Of a DNA stretch of 64,000 nt, positions 34,017-44,301 are shown piece after piece (the first letter of the stretch is position 1; each line of letters opens with the position of its first letter). Location: NCBI GenBank assembly GCA_013339765.2, contig CM023457.1, forward strand, positions 49,873,745-49,937,744, given 5' to 3'. Made by a program: the position numbers and the translations under genes. The notes under the pieces were generated by a model, which had not been told where the DNA came from, ran no database searches, and saw only the letters and a list, made by a program, of their open reading frames with translations. The stretch is from Haemaphysalis longicornis (lineage: Eukaryota > Arthropoda > Arachnida > Ixodida > Ixodidae).

Positions 34017-37000
34017 ATGGGAAAAGAAAATTTAATACAATGGAACTGTAGAGGCCTGTTTTAAGAACCTGGATGATGTATGCGAGTTACTGCACTCCAA
34101 TCAGCCAAGTGTCATGTGTCTCCAGGAAACACACTTGAATAAAAAACACACAAATTTCTTAAATAGTTACCTGGTGTTCCGAAAGGACACAGACGGCTGC
34201 ACATACTCTTCTGGTGGTGTGGCCATCGCTGCCCGCAAATCCTTGGCATGTCACACCATCCAGCTGAACACTGTCCTAGAGGCTGTTGCAATCCGAGTAA
34301 TAAGTTTTAATAGGCTAATCACGGTGTGCTCCCTCTACATCCCACCAGACTATCACTTGTTGAGTTCCGAGTTCGAGGCTCTTGTGGATCAGTTACCTGA
34401 ACCCTTCATTTTAATGGGTGACCTCAATGCACATAATCCTCTGTGGGCTCTTCTAGAACAGATGCCGAGGTCGCCTCATCGAAAAGTTCTTAACATCATC
34501 GGGAGCATGCCTGTTTAACAAGCAACAGCCTACATACTATAATAAAGCGCACAACACCTACTCACACCTTGACCTTGCTATTGGCTCTGCAGTACTCTTT
34601 CCATTTCTTGGATGGGGAGTGGACACAAACCCCTATGGTAGTGACCACTTCCCAACATCCTTAACATATATAGGTAAAGGGCCAAACAGCTCTCTTTCCC
34701 ATAGTAGGTTCAACGAAGCTAGAGCGAACTGGAACACATTCACAGAAACATCTCAACTGCACTACACAGACATTAGACACCTACACGTAGAGGAGGCAAC
34801 GGAGCTCGTCACGGCGCACATCCTCGACGCCGCCGAAAAGTCCATTCCCCAGTCCTCCGGAGCCGTGCGGCACCCAAGGAGGCCCTGGTGGAATGACGAC
34901 TGTCGGCGGGCGCGAGAGGCCCCAGAACAAAGCTTGGGGTATCCTTCGCCGGTTACCCCACATCAGAAAACATGATTTCTTTTAAACGGGCAAAGGCTTT
35001 CGGGAAGCGTGCGCGCGTGAGGCAAAACGAGAGAGTTGGCGCGCTTTTCTTACATCAATAAACTCCTACACAGACACACGTAAAGTATGGACAAGGATAC
35101 GTAAACTGAAAGGACAAAATACACATAGCCTGCCCCTGGTCAGCACAACAGGGGACACACTAGAAGACCAGGCTTATGCACTTGCACAACACTTCGAACA
35201 CGTCTCCAGTTCATCACACTACACAGACACTTTCATGAAACACAAAACATCTGCCGAAAAGAACTCTCTACGTGACAAGAACAGATCAACTACGTCTTAC
35301 AACTCTGAGTTCTCACTTTTTGAGCTGAGGGTCGCTCTCAACACTTGTAAGCCTTCAGCTCCAGGCGCAGACAACATCACATACACTATGATACAACACT
35401 TACACCGAGACACTTTAGAAACACTTCTACACCTATACAATAGAATATGGATTTCGGGGCGGTTACCTAGGTCTTGGAGGGAGGCCATAGTAGTGGCCTT
35501 CCTCAAGGAGGGGAAGGATCCCACCTCCCCTGCAAGTTATCGTCCCATAGCCCTGACAAGCTGCCTCTGCAAGCTTCTCGAGAAGATGATAAACAAGAGA
35601 CTTGTATATTTCCTGGAATACAACGGTCTTCTCGAGAGTTGCCAGGCAGCCTTCCGGGCAGGGCGATCCACAAATGATCAACTCGTTGGCTTAGAATCAT
35701 ATATAAAGGATGCATTCGTTCATAAGCAGTACTGAATTACATTGTTCTTTGATCTTGAAAAAGCCTACGACACCGCTTGGCGCTACGGCATCCTCAGCGA
35801 TCTGAAGTCGTTAGGTTTGTCGGGCAACATGCTAAACACACTTGGCAGTTACATGTCCAAGCGAACCTTTGTGTGAGAGTTGGGTCTGCACTCTCTAGGG
35901 TTCATATCCAAGAAAATGGCGTCCCTCAAGGTGGAGTTTTGAGCTGCACATTGTTTATAGTGAAGATGAACTCGCTTGGAAAGGCATTGCCACCAACGAT
36001 ATCCTGTTTTATGTATGTAGATGATGTTCAAATATCTTTTAAATCATGTAACATGTCTATCTGTGAACGGCAAATTCAGCTTGGTGCCAATAAACTAGCT
36101 AGCTGGGCAGACCGAAATGGGTTTAAACTTAATCCAGCTAAAAGCACCTGTGTTGTTTTCTAAATTGCGCGCGATCCGGCCCGATCCTGAGATCAAGCTG
36201 AACGGCCTATCAATTCCTGTTAAAAAGGAACACAAGTTTTTAGGAGTAGTGTTTGACGAAAAACTAACATTTATATCTCACATTAAACAACTTAAACATA
36301 AATGCCTAAAAACAATGAACGTTTTAAAGGTCCTCTCACACCAAGCATACGGTGCAGACAAACAACTCCTGCTGCGTGTATTTACCAGCTTAATAGGTTC
36401 AAGATTGGACTACGGGAGTGTGGTGTATGGGTCAGCAACAAAACCCACATTGAAAATGCTGGACCCATTGCTGCACTTGGGGCTTCGGGTCGCGTCAGGT
36501 GCGTTTCGCACTAGCCCGATCCAGAGCCTGTACGCTGAGTGTGATAAATGGTGCCTAGAACATCAGCGAATCTACATAGACCTATTATATGCTTTTAAAA
36601 TTTCATCAATTAGTAACCATCCTTTTAAACCAGTATTTAACGATACTTCCTCATTGCAACTGTTTTTAAATCGTCCATCTGTTTCTGTGCCTTTCTCCCT
36701 TAGAGCGAGGAAGGAAGCTTCTGACTTTGACTTCTCGTTTTTAGACTTATACAATTCATCGTTTACGGACCTTCTACCACCGTGGCATCTCCGCCCAGTT
36801 TCTTGTGATACATCTTTTACACAAATCCAGAAGAACCGGGTTCCACAAAGTGCGATTCTGCAGCACTTTTTGTCCCTACAGCAAAAGTATCAGTGTTTAG
36901 AATTTTATAGCGATACCTCAAAGACTGCTTCCGCTGTGTCCTCTGCGGCACACGGACCAAACTTAAGCATCTCTAAGACTATGAATTTACTTAGTAGTAT

Positions 37001-37744
37001 CTTCACTGCAGAGGCGTATGGCGTGCTCCTCATTCTGAATCACAGCCTTCAACATAAAATACCCAAATCCATCGTTTACACAGATTCTTTGAGTGTTGTG
37101 CGCGCGCTATCATCTGGAAAGTCGTCTAAAAATTATGTGATCAATCTTTTTTTTAAGACCATTATGTCCGCGTACGCCTCAAATCTCGAAGTGATTGTGT
37201 GCTGGGTTCCGGGCCACTGTGGGATACGCGGAAATGAGCTGGCGGATGAAAGTGCCGCCGCTGCTGCACTGACGAACACAGTGGACATAACAACACTACC
37301 TTACACAGACCTCAAGCCACACATCAGACAACAACTTCGTAAAACATGGCAAACACAGTGGAGCGAACTGACAGACAACAAACTACACCTAATAAAACCA
37401 CAGTTTTGGGACGATACACAACAGACACACATAACAGATTCAACGAAGCTACACTAGCCAGATTACGGATAGGCCACACACATGCTACACACTCCCACCT
37501 GCTCACTGGATCCCTAAGACCTCTGTGTAGCAGGTGTGGAGAACACCTATCCGTAATTCACATCCTAATTCAATGTAACGCACTCACCACAACTCGACGC
37601 AAACAATTTTCACAACTATGCAGACAACACATCCCACTCCACCCCTCACATTTTTTAGCCGACAATGCTACAATTCCTTTTAAGTATGTTTCGAAGTTTT
37701 TAAAAGAGATTAATTTTTTACAGCTCATTTCATACTGCACGTAA
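34017..37744 (+). pseudogene. I-group LINE ORF2 (endonuclease, RT, RNase H), copy 1
   Basis: ORF2 would nick the target and copy the RNA. ATG 34017 (MGKENLIQWNCRGL) lies 33 bases after ORF1. The domains in order are: APE endonuclease with QETHLN (34123) and GDLNAHNPLW (34421); reverse transcriptase from ~35235 with KPSAPGADNITY, YRPIALTSCLCKLLEK and YVDD (36014-36025); RNase H with YSDTSKT, AEAYGVLLIL, YTDSLSVVRAL and GNELADESA (36900-37260); and a C-terminal C-x2-C-x7-H-x4-C zinc motif (~37530-37580). Breaks are seen near 34063, 34450, 34620, 34905 and 37420, and stops at 35733 and 35874. All catalytic signatures remain readable, so decay is moderate. Confidence 0.88.
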
Positions 37745-37916
37745 TTACAACCTGGCCCTCTACACCAGCCATCTCATTTGTTTTTAAACAGCTTCTGCTT
37801 CACTTTAGTTTACAATTGTTATTTTAATTCTCATCGCTTTTATTAAATCACTATTGTTTCTGGCGCTCTTTACCCTCGTCGGCCTTGCGCCATAAAAAGA
37901 CATCATCATCATCATC

Positions 37917-37930
37917 AAGGTTAGATGGGC
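37917..37930. repeat. Target-site duplication of I-group LINE copy 1, right
   Basis: AAGGTTAGATGGGC, identical to 32115-32128, follows the (ATC)n tail directly. Confidence 0.9.
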
Positions 37931-38060
37931 AGATGAGATCAAGAAGTTTGCGGGGATAAATTGGTCGCAGTTAGCGCAGTACCGGGGTGATTGGAGATTA
38001 ATGGGAGAGGCCTTTGCCCTGTAGTGGTCTTAGTTAGACTGTTTATGATGACGACTACTG
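37931..38060 (+). pseudogene. RTE LINE C-terminus (3' part of split element)
   Basis: Directly after the duplicated target, the frame reads ADEIKKFAGINWSQLAQ-like sequence (one base change of phase at GCGGGGAT) and ends near MGEAFALQW-stop at ~38020. This is the standard C-terminus of RTE ORF2 and belongs with 31240-32128. A GATGACGAC-type tail follows. Confidence 0.75.
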
Positions 38061-38295
38061 CCACAGTGAAACGCGACAACGGAACATAAAAATAAACAAT
38101 TTCAAACCTACTGATACCTGGTGGTGTGTCCTTCAGTGCTCACATAGAAAGAAATCCTCCAGGCCTTGCGCGACTTATATAGTTCAAGTATTTCCAATTT
38201 TATTACGTGGCTATCGAATGCGCTCATTGCTGCAGCTGAAGGAAAGCCGGCCAATAGCCCCTCCACTGCTGTAGTGACGTTTTTCCAGCGGTCGA

Positions 38296-38335
<40 letters not shown>

Positions 38336-38482
38336 ACTCTTTTGAGCAAGTTTCCAAGTTGCCTAATAGATATAGAACGGTAATTCTTGGCTGAGGTGTT
38401 TTGCGACCCTCTACATTCTCAGCATTGCACATGTTCGTTGACTACACTCCGGAAGCATTTGTGATTTCGAAAAAATTGAAAA
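38061..38482. other. No gene recognised; (GA)n
   Basis: Contains (AG)n at 38299-38332. No coding features. Confidence 0.4.
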
Positions 38483-38653
38483 AAAATTACACCCATCTCC
38501 CCGAAGGGAACCATGAGTAGGATGCGGAGCGTCATGGGGGTACCGTTTGCGTTCCCGTTATGTTTGTTAGCCAAATTTGGTGGAAATGTAGTGAACCCGG
38601 TAATGCTCATATATCCTACTCATGGTTCCCTTCGGGGAGATGGGTGTAATTTT
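38483..38653. mobile_element. Small TIR element (MITE-like) with 41-bp perfect arms
   Basis: The left arm 38483-38523 (AAAATTACACCCATCTCCCC...) is exactly complementary to the right arm 38613-38653 (...GGGGAGATGGGTGTAATTTT). The loop is 89 bases. No duplication is certain because the arms end in A/T runs. Related arms occur singly at 14739-14780 and as an inverted pair at 57058-57413. It has no coding capacity. Confidence 0.85.
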
Positions 38654-39042
38654 ACTTATTGTATGCGTATATACGCGAGTGAGACGAGATTGAAGTGGTA
38701 TCTAAAGGCCTTTATTTAGGTTTGCACTTCTTCTTTCTTTGAGTATGACGGCCTTATGGTCGCTGAAGTGCACAGTCAGTGGATCTTGTAGCAGCGGTTG
38801 TATGTAGTCGTCGCCATTGCAGTTGGTAAAGACGAGATCGATACATGTTCCGTGAATTGTAGTTGGGTGTAATTGCTGTTAGTGTTTGCGCTGATGCTCT
38901 CACTAAATTGCGTCAGCACACTCACTGACCGGGCTGTTGCTTCCATCCTACTTCATCTGAAGAATCACGGACTCAAGCGCAAGCACAACCGGAGTTGTTG
39001 TTGTTGTTGTTGTTGTTGTTCCTCTTCTACAGCACGTACCCA

Positions 39043-39206
39043 CGTGGGCGATTGGCCAAGAAACGGTGGTGTGCGGATGCCGGACCACTGCCGACGCCGG
39101 GAGACATACCCCCGAGTATAAGACATGGGGGATTGGCCAAGAAACGGTGGTGTGCGGACGCCGGACCACCACCGACGCCGAGGGACATACCCCCGAGGAT
39201 TAGACG
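39043..39206. repeat. 81-bp tandem duplication
   Basis: ATTGGCCAAGAAACGGTGGT starts at 39051 and again at 39132. The two units share GTGTGCGGA.GCCGGACCAC and GACATACCCCCGAG. An A/T-rich ATATAAAAAGG box follows at ~39211-39221. (GTT)n lies just upstream (38995-39020). Confidence 0.9.
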
Positions 39207-39524
39207 CTCCGCATATAAAAAGGTTGCAGGGTCTTTTTGAATCGCCAAAATGAGAACGTTTAGACAAAGAAACTTACAATGTGATTTCGTTTTTTATACC
39301 GACGTTACAATGAAACGCAAACTGCAGCCCTAAAATAAATTAAACACAGAAAACACTCCTGCTTTTTTTTCCCCGAACCCATTTGAACCCGTTTGAATCT
39401 GTTGGAGCCGGTTCGAACCGGAACAGAATGGTGCTCCGGAACAGAACCGGAACTGAACCCGAAAGACTTGAACCCGAACCTGAACCGAACCTGACAAAAT
39501 TCCGGTTCGACACCCTGCCGCTAC

Positions 39525-40745
39525 AGCCCTGCTACGCTGAACTGTATGGGGGCAGAGGCTTTGTCAGGCATTCTGCCTCTATCTCTGCCCCACCGTCATA
39601 GATAGCAATCCTGCAAACCATTCTGAATAAAAAAATAAGAGGGAGGAGAAAATGAAATCACTTAGGAACCTAGACAATTTACCGCATCAGGAGAAAAATA
39701 TCTGAGGATCTCAAGGTTAAAGTACCTCGACTAATCTCAGCCTTGCGGTGTGCAGCAGAGCATTTATCCCACAATGCTCATCTTGGTGTTTCCGAAAATT
39801 CCTAAATCCTATGCGGCGGCTTTTCACAATCATACGAGCGACGTCGTCAAAAAAATAGCAGTGGCTTAGCTCGGTTATGTGAGGACATACGTAACGCGAG
39901 TTAAGGTTCAGCCGGTTATTCTTCGTATCCCTTGTTGTCAAGGAGTAGCTCGGTTATCATGGTTACTGCTGTTTCAAAGGCCCACACACGGTATGCGCAT
40001 CATGTGATGCATGTATATTTATCAAGCGGCTCCCGCGCAGCGTCACCAATCGCCCCAGAGCTAAGCTCGTTCCAGAGGCGCACACCGGTTTTGCTGAGAC
40101 TTACGAGCCATCTGTTTCACACCCGGCCACCCCTCGCGAGTTCACCAAGTGCACCAGGCCACCACGTGCGGAACGCAGAGCGGCTAAGACGCTGGGCGCG
40201 GGGTGGGTGTGAGACACGCCGGGCAGAGCAACGTTATGTGCGCGGTGTAACGTCACTGCTCCACGCGCTTGCGCAGCATGGCTCTTCAGGAGCCACGCGA
40301 AACTGCTCCACCTCGGCCGGTGTAGCTCATGCTACAAAATCAAAACTACTGAGAAGATTCTGCAACATCGATATTTCCCCTCGAAACTCCTGCAGAGTCG
40401 CCCGCGTAGTAACCAACGTATCTCACGGTGATGATGACATAACCCCGGGGGAAAACACGCGATGACGCCACCCGTCTGGGAAGGCCAGCGTCTGATTGAA
40501 TTCCCACCTGGCATCTCGGCCCGCTCCCCAGAGAATCGCCGTTAACGCCACGGCCAACAAGGTTGTTTCCATCGAGCGGCCGTGCTCGCGCGATAGCCAG
40601 CTGTGCGGTAACGCTCAGGTGACTTCATCGCTTTGATCCCAGATTCACTAGGCCGTCGCACAGAGCTCTACTCTCTCACGCTCATCGTTCGCAGCAAAGC
40701 TCAGACGGGCTAGCTGGTTGCACAAGCTTCGGTGAATTATGTACT
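39525..40745. other. No gene recognised
   Basis: Flanking DNA to the right of hAT-like element C. A 177-codon frame at 39932-40465 (plus) is Arg/Ser/His-rich without a recognisable domain or gene signals, so I do not call it. Confidence 0.3.
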
Positions 40746-40749
40746 ACAG

Positions 40750-41130
40750 CTGTGTGTCGCCCTCTGTGTGTCTGCGCGTGCGTGCGTGTGCGTGAGTGCG
40801 TGCGTGTATGTGTGCGTGTGTGTGTGCGTGCGAGTGCGTTTGTGTGTATGTGTGTGCGTGCGTGCGTGTGCGTGCGTTTGTGTGTGAGTGCGTGCATGCG
40901 TGCGTGCGTGCATGCGTGGGCGTGCGTGCGTGTGTGCGTGCGTGTATGTGTGCGGGCGGGCGTGTGCGTGCGTGTGTGTGTGCGTGTGCGTCCGTGCGTG
41001 TGTGCGTGTGCGTCCGTGCGTGCGCGTGCGTGTGTCTGCGTGCGCTCATTCGTGCTGGTGTGTGCGTGCGTGTGTGTGTGTGTGCGTATGGGCGTGCGTG
41101 TGTGCGTGCGTGTGCGTGTGTGTGTGTTAC
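40750..41130. repeat. (TGCG)n/(TG)n microsatellite
   Basis: About 380 bases of alternating TGCG, TGTG and TGCATG units. It produces long Cys/Val/Arg frames on one strand and Thr/His/Arg frames on the other (up to 212 codons), none of which is a gene. Alternating purine-pyrimidine DNA of this length can adopt Z-form (general knowledge). Confidence 0.95.
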
Positions 41131-42633
41131 GCCCACCCTCCGCCTTACTGCTCGATAGCATAATGCATTTTTTGCTACGTTTTCATGAATCCAGGAAGTC
41201 CACGCGACATAAGCGCCAACAGAAAAAAAAACGAAAACAAACTACTTCGTTGACCGCACGCTCGCACACCAAGCGCCGTAATGGTTATTGCCCGCGGCGG
41301 CGATGGTGGCTGGCGCTATATATTATTCGCAAACGCTTCGCACAAGTAGGTAACATCCTTTTGGTTAGGGACCCATGTTTCCTCCTCTAATTCCATTCGC
41401 GTGGTGCTGCTCGTGTTCCAGGGTTCCCACGGGTGTCCATCTTCCATCTTGGGTACGCTCCTGCAGCGAAAAAAACAATTGGAGCGAAACACCACCCCTC
41501 AAAAGTATTACGCTGTTAGGGAAAAAGTATTGCGTCAGCTTCCAGTTCAAGAGCGACTTCGTGTGAGGATTGAGCCCACACTTGATAACAGAAAAAAAGT
41601 GTAATACAGTGATGCGGCGCCTAATGACAATCAAAACCTAATTAATTGCGGTTACCAGTGACATGCCGCACGAAGCAACAGCACACGCTTATACCCAATG
41701 CTCGGGATCCCCTCAGGTGACTGGCTACACATGTGAAGGTGCCTATGGTTAGCGCTGCATTTGACGTCAAAAAAGACCTCACCAAGATTTAGCTTTATTA
41801 ATAGCTTTACGACAGGGAGTTGTGCTACCCGCGCTGGTACGTACCCAAGAACGGCGTCCTGTTTAGTTAGGGCACTGTGCAACAATGCAGCGAATGGCGT
41901 GCCTGCAGAACCGATTTAACCTTTTTTCAAGGTAAGTACAAAGAAGATAGATTTCAAATAACGCTAAACGCAATACCTTCCATAGAGATGGTGCAGTTAC
42001 TAAACTTGCTAGTTGACCGAGCAGGGCGAAACAAATGCAGTTGCGGGCTCTGCTCACTGTTATACCGTCTGCTCAGGCGCATTTATTGTGTGCTCCAGGT
42101 GTCTGTTTTGCGTAGCGATGAAATGTAGACTAGAAATCAATTATGAAACCTGTATTGACAGGGAGCATCTCCATGCCGCGGTAGGGAAACTTCAGACAAT
42201 GAAACTTTACTCTCTATCAGACCACCCAGAGGGTTGCGTCATAAGATTTGCTGAAGTACTGACACTGCGAATCGCATTTAAACCGGAGAAAGCAAGTCCA
42301 GGCATACGAACAGTTTCAAAGTACCCGCCAAGGTCGCGGCAATGGAAGTAGTTTACGAGGAGGTTTTTAAGCCTAAACGGCTAAATTCTACATAAAATCC
42401 TCGGCGCCCAATTCCTAACCAGTCGTATGCTTTCCAAATGATCATCCCGTGATTCCAACGTGCAAAGCTATGCGTTAAAGAATAAATCTCCCACGCGCCC
42501 CTGATGAGCCAACGTCATTGGGCCTTTCCATAATCTCCTTGGTTTATGTTTCATGCTTGCGGAGATAGCGCGGAATCCCTTACTGGAAAGGGTTACAACT
42601 CAAATTTTTGGCTTCAGCGATAAAACGCTTCCA
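41131..42633. other. No gene recognised
   Basis: Frames up to 112 codons (42013-42351, plus) are open but show no family features. The interval ends at the target duplication of LINE copy 2. Confidence 0.3.
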
Positions 42634-42646
42634 CAGTGTGCAGCAG
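42634..42646. repeat. Target-site duplication of I-group LINE copy 2, left
   Basis: CAGTGTGCAGCAG is repeated exactly at 48213-48225 after the (ATC)n tail. The first C could belong to the tail, in which case the duplication is 12 bp. Confidence 0.88.
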
Positions 42647-42934
42647 CCCGCACGGGGCACCTTGAGTAATCTTGTTGACGGTGTTGCGACACCGCGGACG
42701 CCGAGCCCCCACACTCACGCTGTAACCGACCGTGGTAATGGGTTTTAAGGTGAAGGGTAAAAACCTCAAACGGTGGCCGTCGGAGCCCAGGTAAAGCTCC
42801 GGCGGATGGGCTCCCTGTCTGTTTAGCAGGCAGGGAGCTCCGGGACCTCTTTAACCATCAGGGTAAAGTCAAAGAAGAAAGAACCCCCGTCCCCTGCTTC
42901 TATACTACGATATATTGCATTTTCTAACCCCCCC

Positions 42935-43973
42935 CCCAAACGTGATTCGCCCCCGAAAAGGGGCCGCACCGAAGTTTCTTTTCCTCCGTTGGAATCAGTC
43001 TCTCTCCCAAAGCCTGATAATTTCTCGCAGTTTTTGATCATAGAATCTCTTGACAAGACAAAGCCCTTCACTTCCCAGTCTGTGTTTCTAACCTCCAAGT
43101 TTCTTGAAAGCCTTATCGGAAAGTCGTACAAGGCTAAGAAACTCACAACGGAAGAAGTTTTGATATAAGTAAAAAACAAACAACAATCCTCTAACCTTCT
43201 CAAGCAAACCCTCATGGTAGATGTTGACATCAAGATCACGCCCCATCCCAGCCTCAATAGCTGCCAGGGCGTGATCTCTGATCGGGATCTAATGAATGAG
43301 ACTGGAGCAGATCTGCTCGAGGGCCTCCGAGATCAGGGCGTGACAGCAGTGAGGCGAATCGCCATACGCCGAAATGATGAAATAATTCCTACCAAGCACA
43401 TAATCGTGACACTTGACCGCTCAAACCTTCCTGAGTCGGTCAACGCAGGTTTCTTGAGATGTCCAATCCGACCCTACGTGCCGAACCCATGCCGCTGTTT
43501 CAAGTGTCAGCGGTTTGGGCACGGCACAACCTCTTGTCGTGGTAAATTGACGTGCGCAAAATGTGAAGCACAGACAATTGTAAATCCGAGAACTTCACCT
43601 GTTCGAACTGCCAGGGGCCACACGCTGCCTATTTTAGGAGCTGTGAAAAGTTCAAACAAGAAAACCAGATCATTGCCTTGAAAGTCAACGAAAACATCAC
43701 CTTCCCAGAGGCGCGAAAGAGGTTCGCCTCTTTCCCTCTGGGGAGGTACACCGACGCAGCTCGCCGGGAGGCGGAGCGGCGTCTGGTTTCGTCGGGGACC
43801 CAGTACCGCGAGTCGGACTTGGTCCCGCCCCCTACCCCCCAACCTGGGTTGCCTATGGCAGCCCAACCCGCCTCCGCACCGCTCACTGAGCCAGCAGCGG
43901 TTGTGGTGGCAACCTCTTCCGTCGGGACCGGTGCCGCTCCCGTCCCTGCCTCCCTGTCCTCCAGTGCGCTGTA
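42935..43973 (+). pseudogene. I-group LINE ORF1, copy 2
   Basis: The start codon is not clear; similarity begins at SPPKRGRTEVSFPPL (42950). A stop (TAA) at ~43166 interrupts the N-terminal part. The knuckle CFKCQRFGHGTTSC is intact (~43498). The second and third are disrupted by a frameshift at ~43560-43580, which removes the second knuckle's His. Phase returns at ~43600 (CQGPHAAYFRSC), then SFPLGRYTDAARR. The frame ends at a stop at 43971-43973, earlier than in copy 1. The remainder to ~44266 aligns with copy 1's Pro/Lys-rich tail. Confidence 0.8.
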
Positions 43974-44301
43974 GGGTGCCATGGACAACACGGGCTCCGC
44001 ACCGGCTTCCACCGCCACCGCACCGCCCGTGCCACTTCTGGTGCCCCCGACACCTGCGGCGGTGGAGGGTCAAACGAAGGGCCCCCGAAGGGGGGCCAAG
44101 TTCGGGGGGCCCGGTTCGACGGGCACACCCAGGACATCGGACGACGAGATGGACGTCGTGCCGTTCTTGCCTGCAACGTAGCGCAAGGAGCGGCCTCCGA
44201 CGTCCAAGCATACAGAAAGGCCCAAAAAGCCCAATCCAAAAGTCACAGCCCCGAAAGACGACACATAAACATACACACTCCAGTAGCTCTCACACTAAAT
44301 A

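Larger units (their letters stand above)
32129..37916 (+). mobile_element. I-group LINE, full-length copy 1
   Basis: A 5.8-kb element with start CCCGCAGGGGGC, a ~500-base 5' UTR, ORF1 with zinc knuckles, ORF2 (endonuclease, reverse transcriptase, RNase H, zinc motif), a short 3' UTR ending CCATAAAAAGAC, and an (ATC)n tail. Exact 14-bp target duplications lie at both ends. Copy 2 at 42647-48212 has the same start, order and tail. CCHC-type ORF1, APE endonuclease, RNase H and a simple-repeat tail place it in the I group (I/R1-like) of non-LTR retrotransposons. Both ORFs are broken, so it is not autonomous, though it is the better preserved copy. Confidence 0.92.
27884..39517. mobile_element. 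hAT-like element C with nested insertions
   Basis: The left end CAGAGTGTCGAACCGG (27884) and the right end CCGGTTCGACACCCTG (39502-39517) are inverted repeats with one mismatch. Both are followed inward by GAACCGG/GAACCCG-rich subterminal DNA. Directly abutting duplications CCGCTAC lie at 27877-27883 and 39518-39524, seven bases identical, or eight with one mismatch if the last terminal base is counted. The span is 11.6 kb, of which about 5.8 kb is an I-group LINE and about 1 kb an RTE LINE. The 41-bp-TIR element at 38483 also lies inside. No hAT transposase frame is visible. The interpretation as one element rests on the ends and duplication only. Confidence 0.6.

Noticed and set aside
40682..41390. 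Long frames of Thr-His-Arg or Cys-Val-Arg repeats
   Set aside because: They are translations of the TGCG/TG microsatellite, which has no stop codons in several phases.
43507..44239. Long minus-strand frames of 118-234 codons
   Set aside because: Shadows of the Pro/Ala-rich ORF1 tail of LINE copy 2 on the plus strand.
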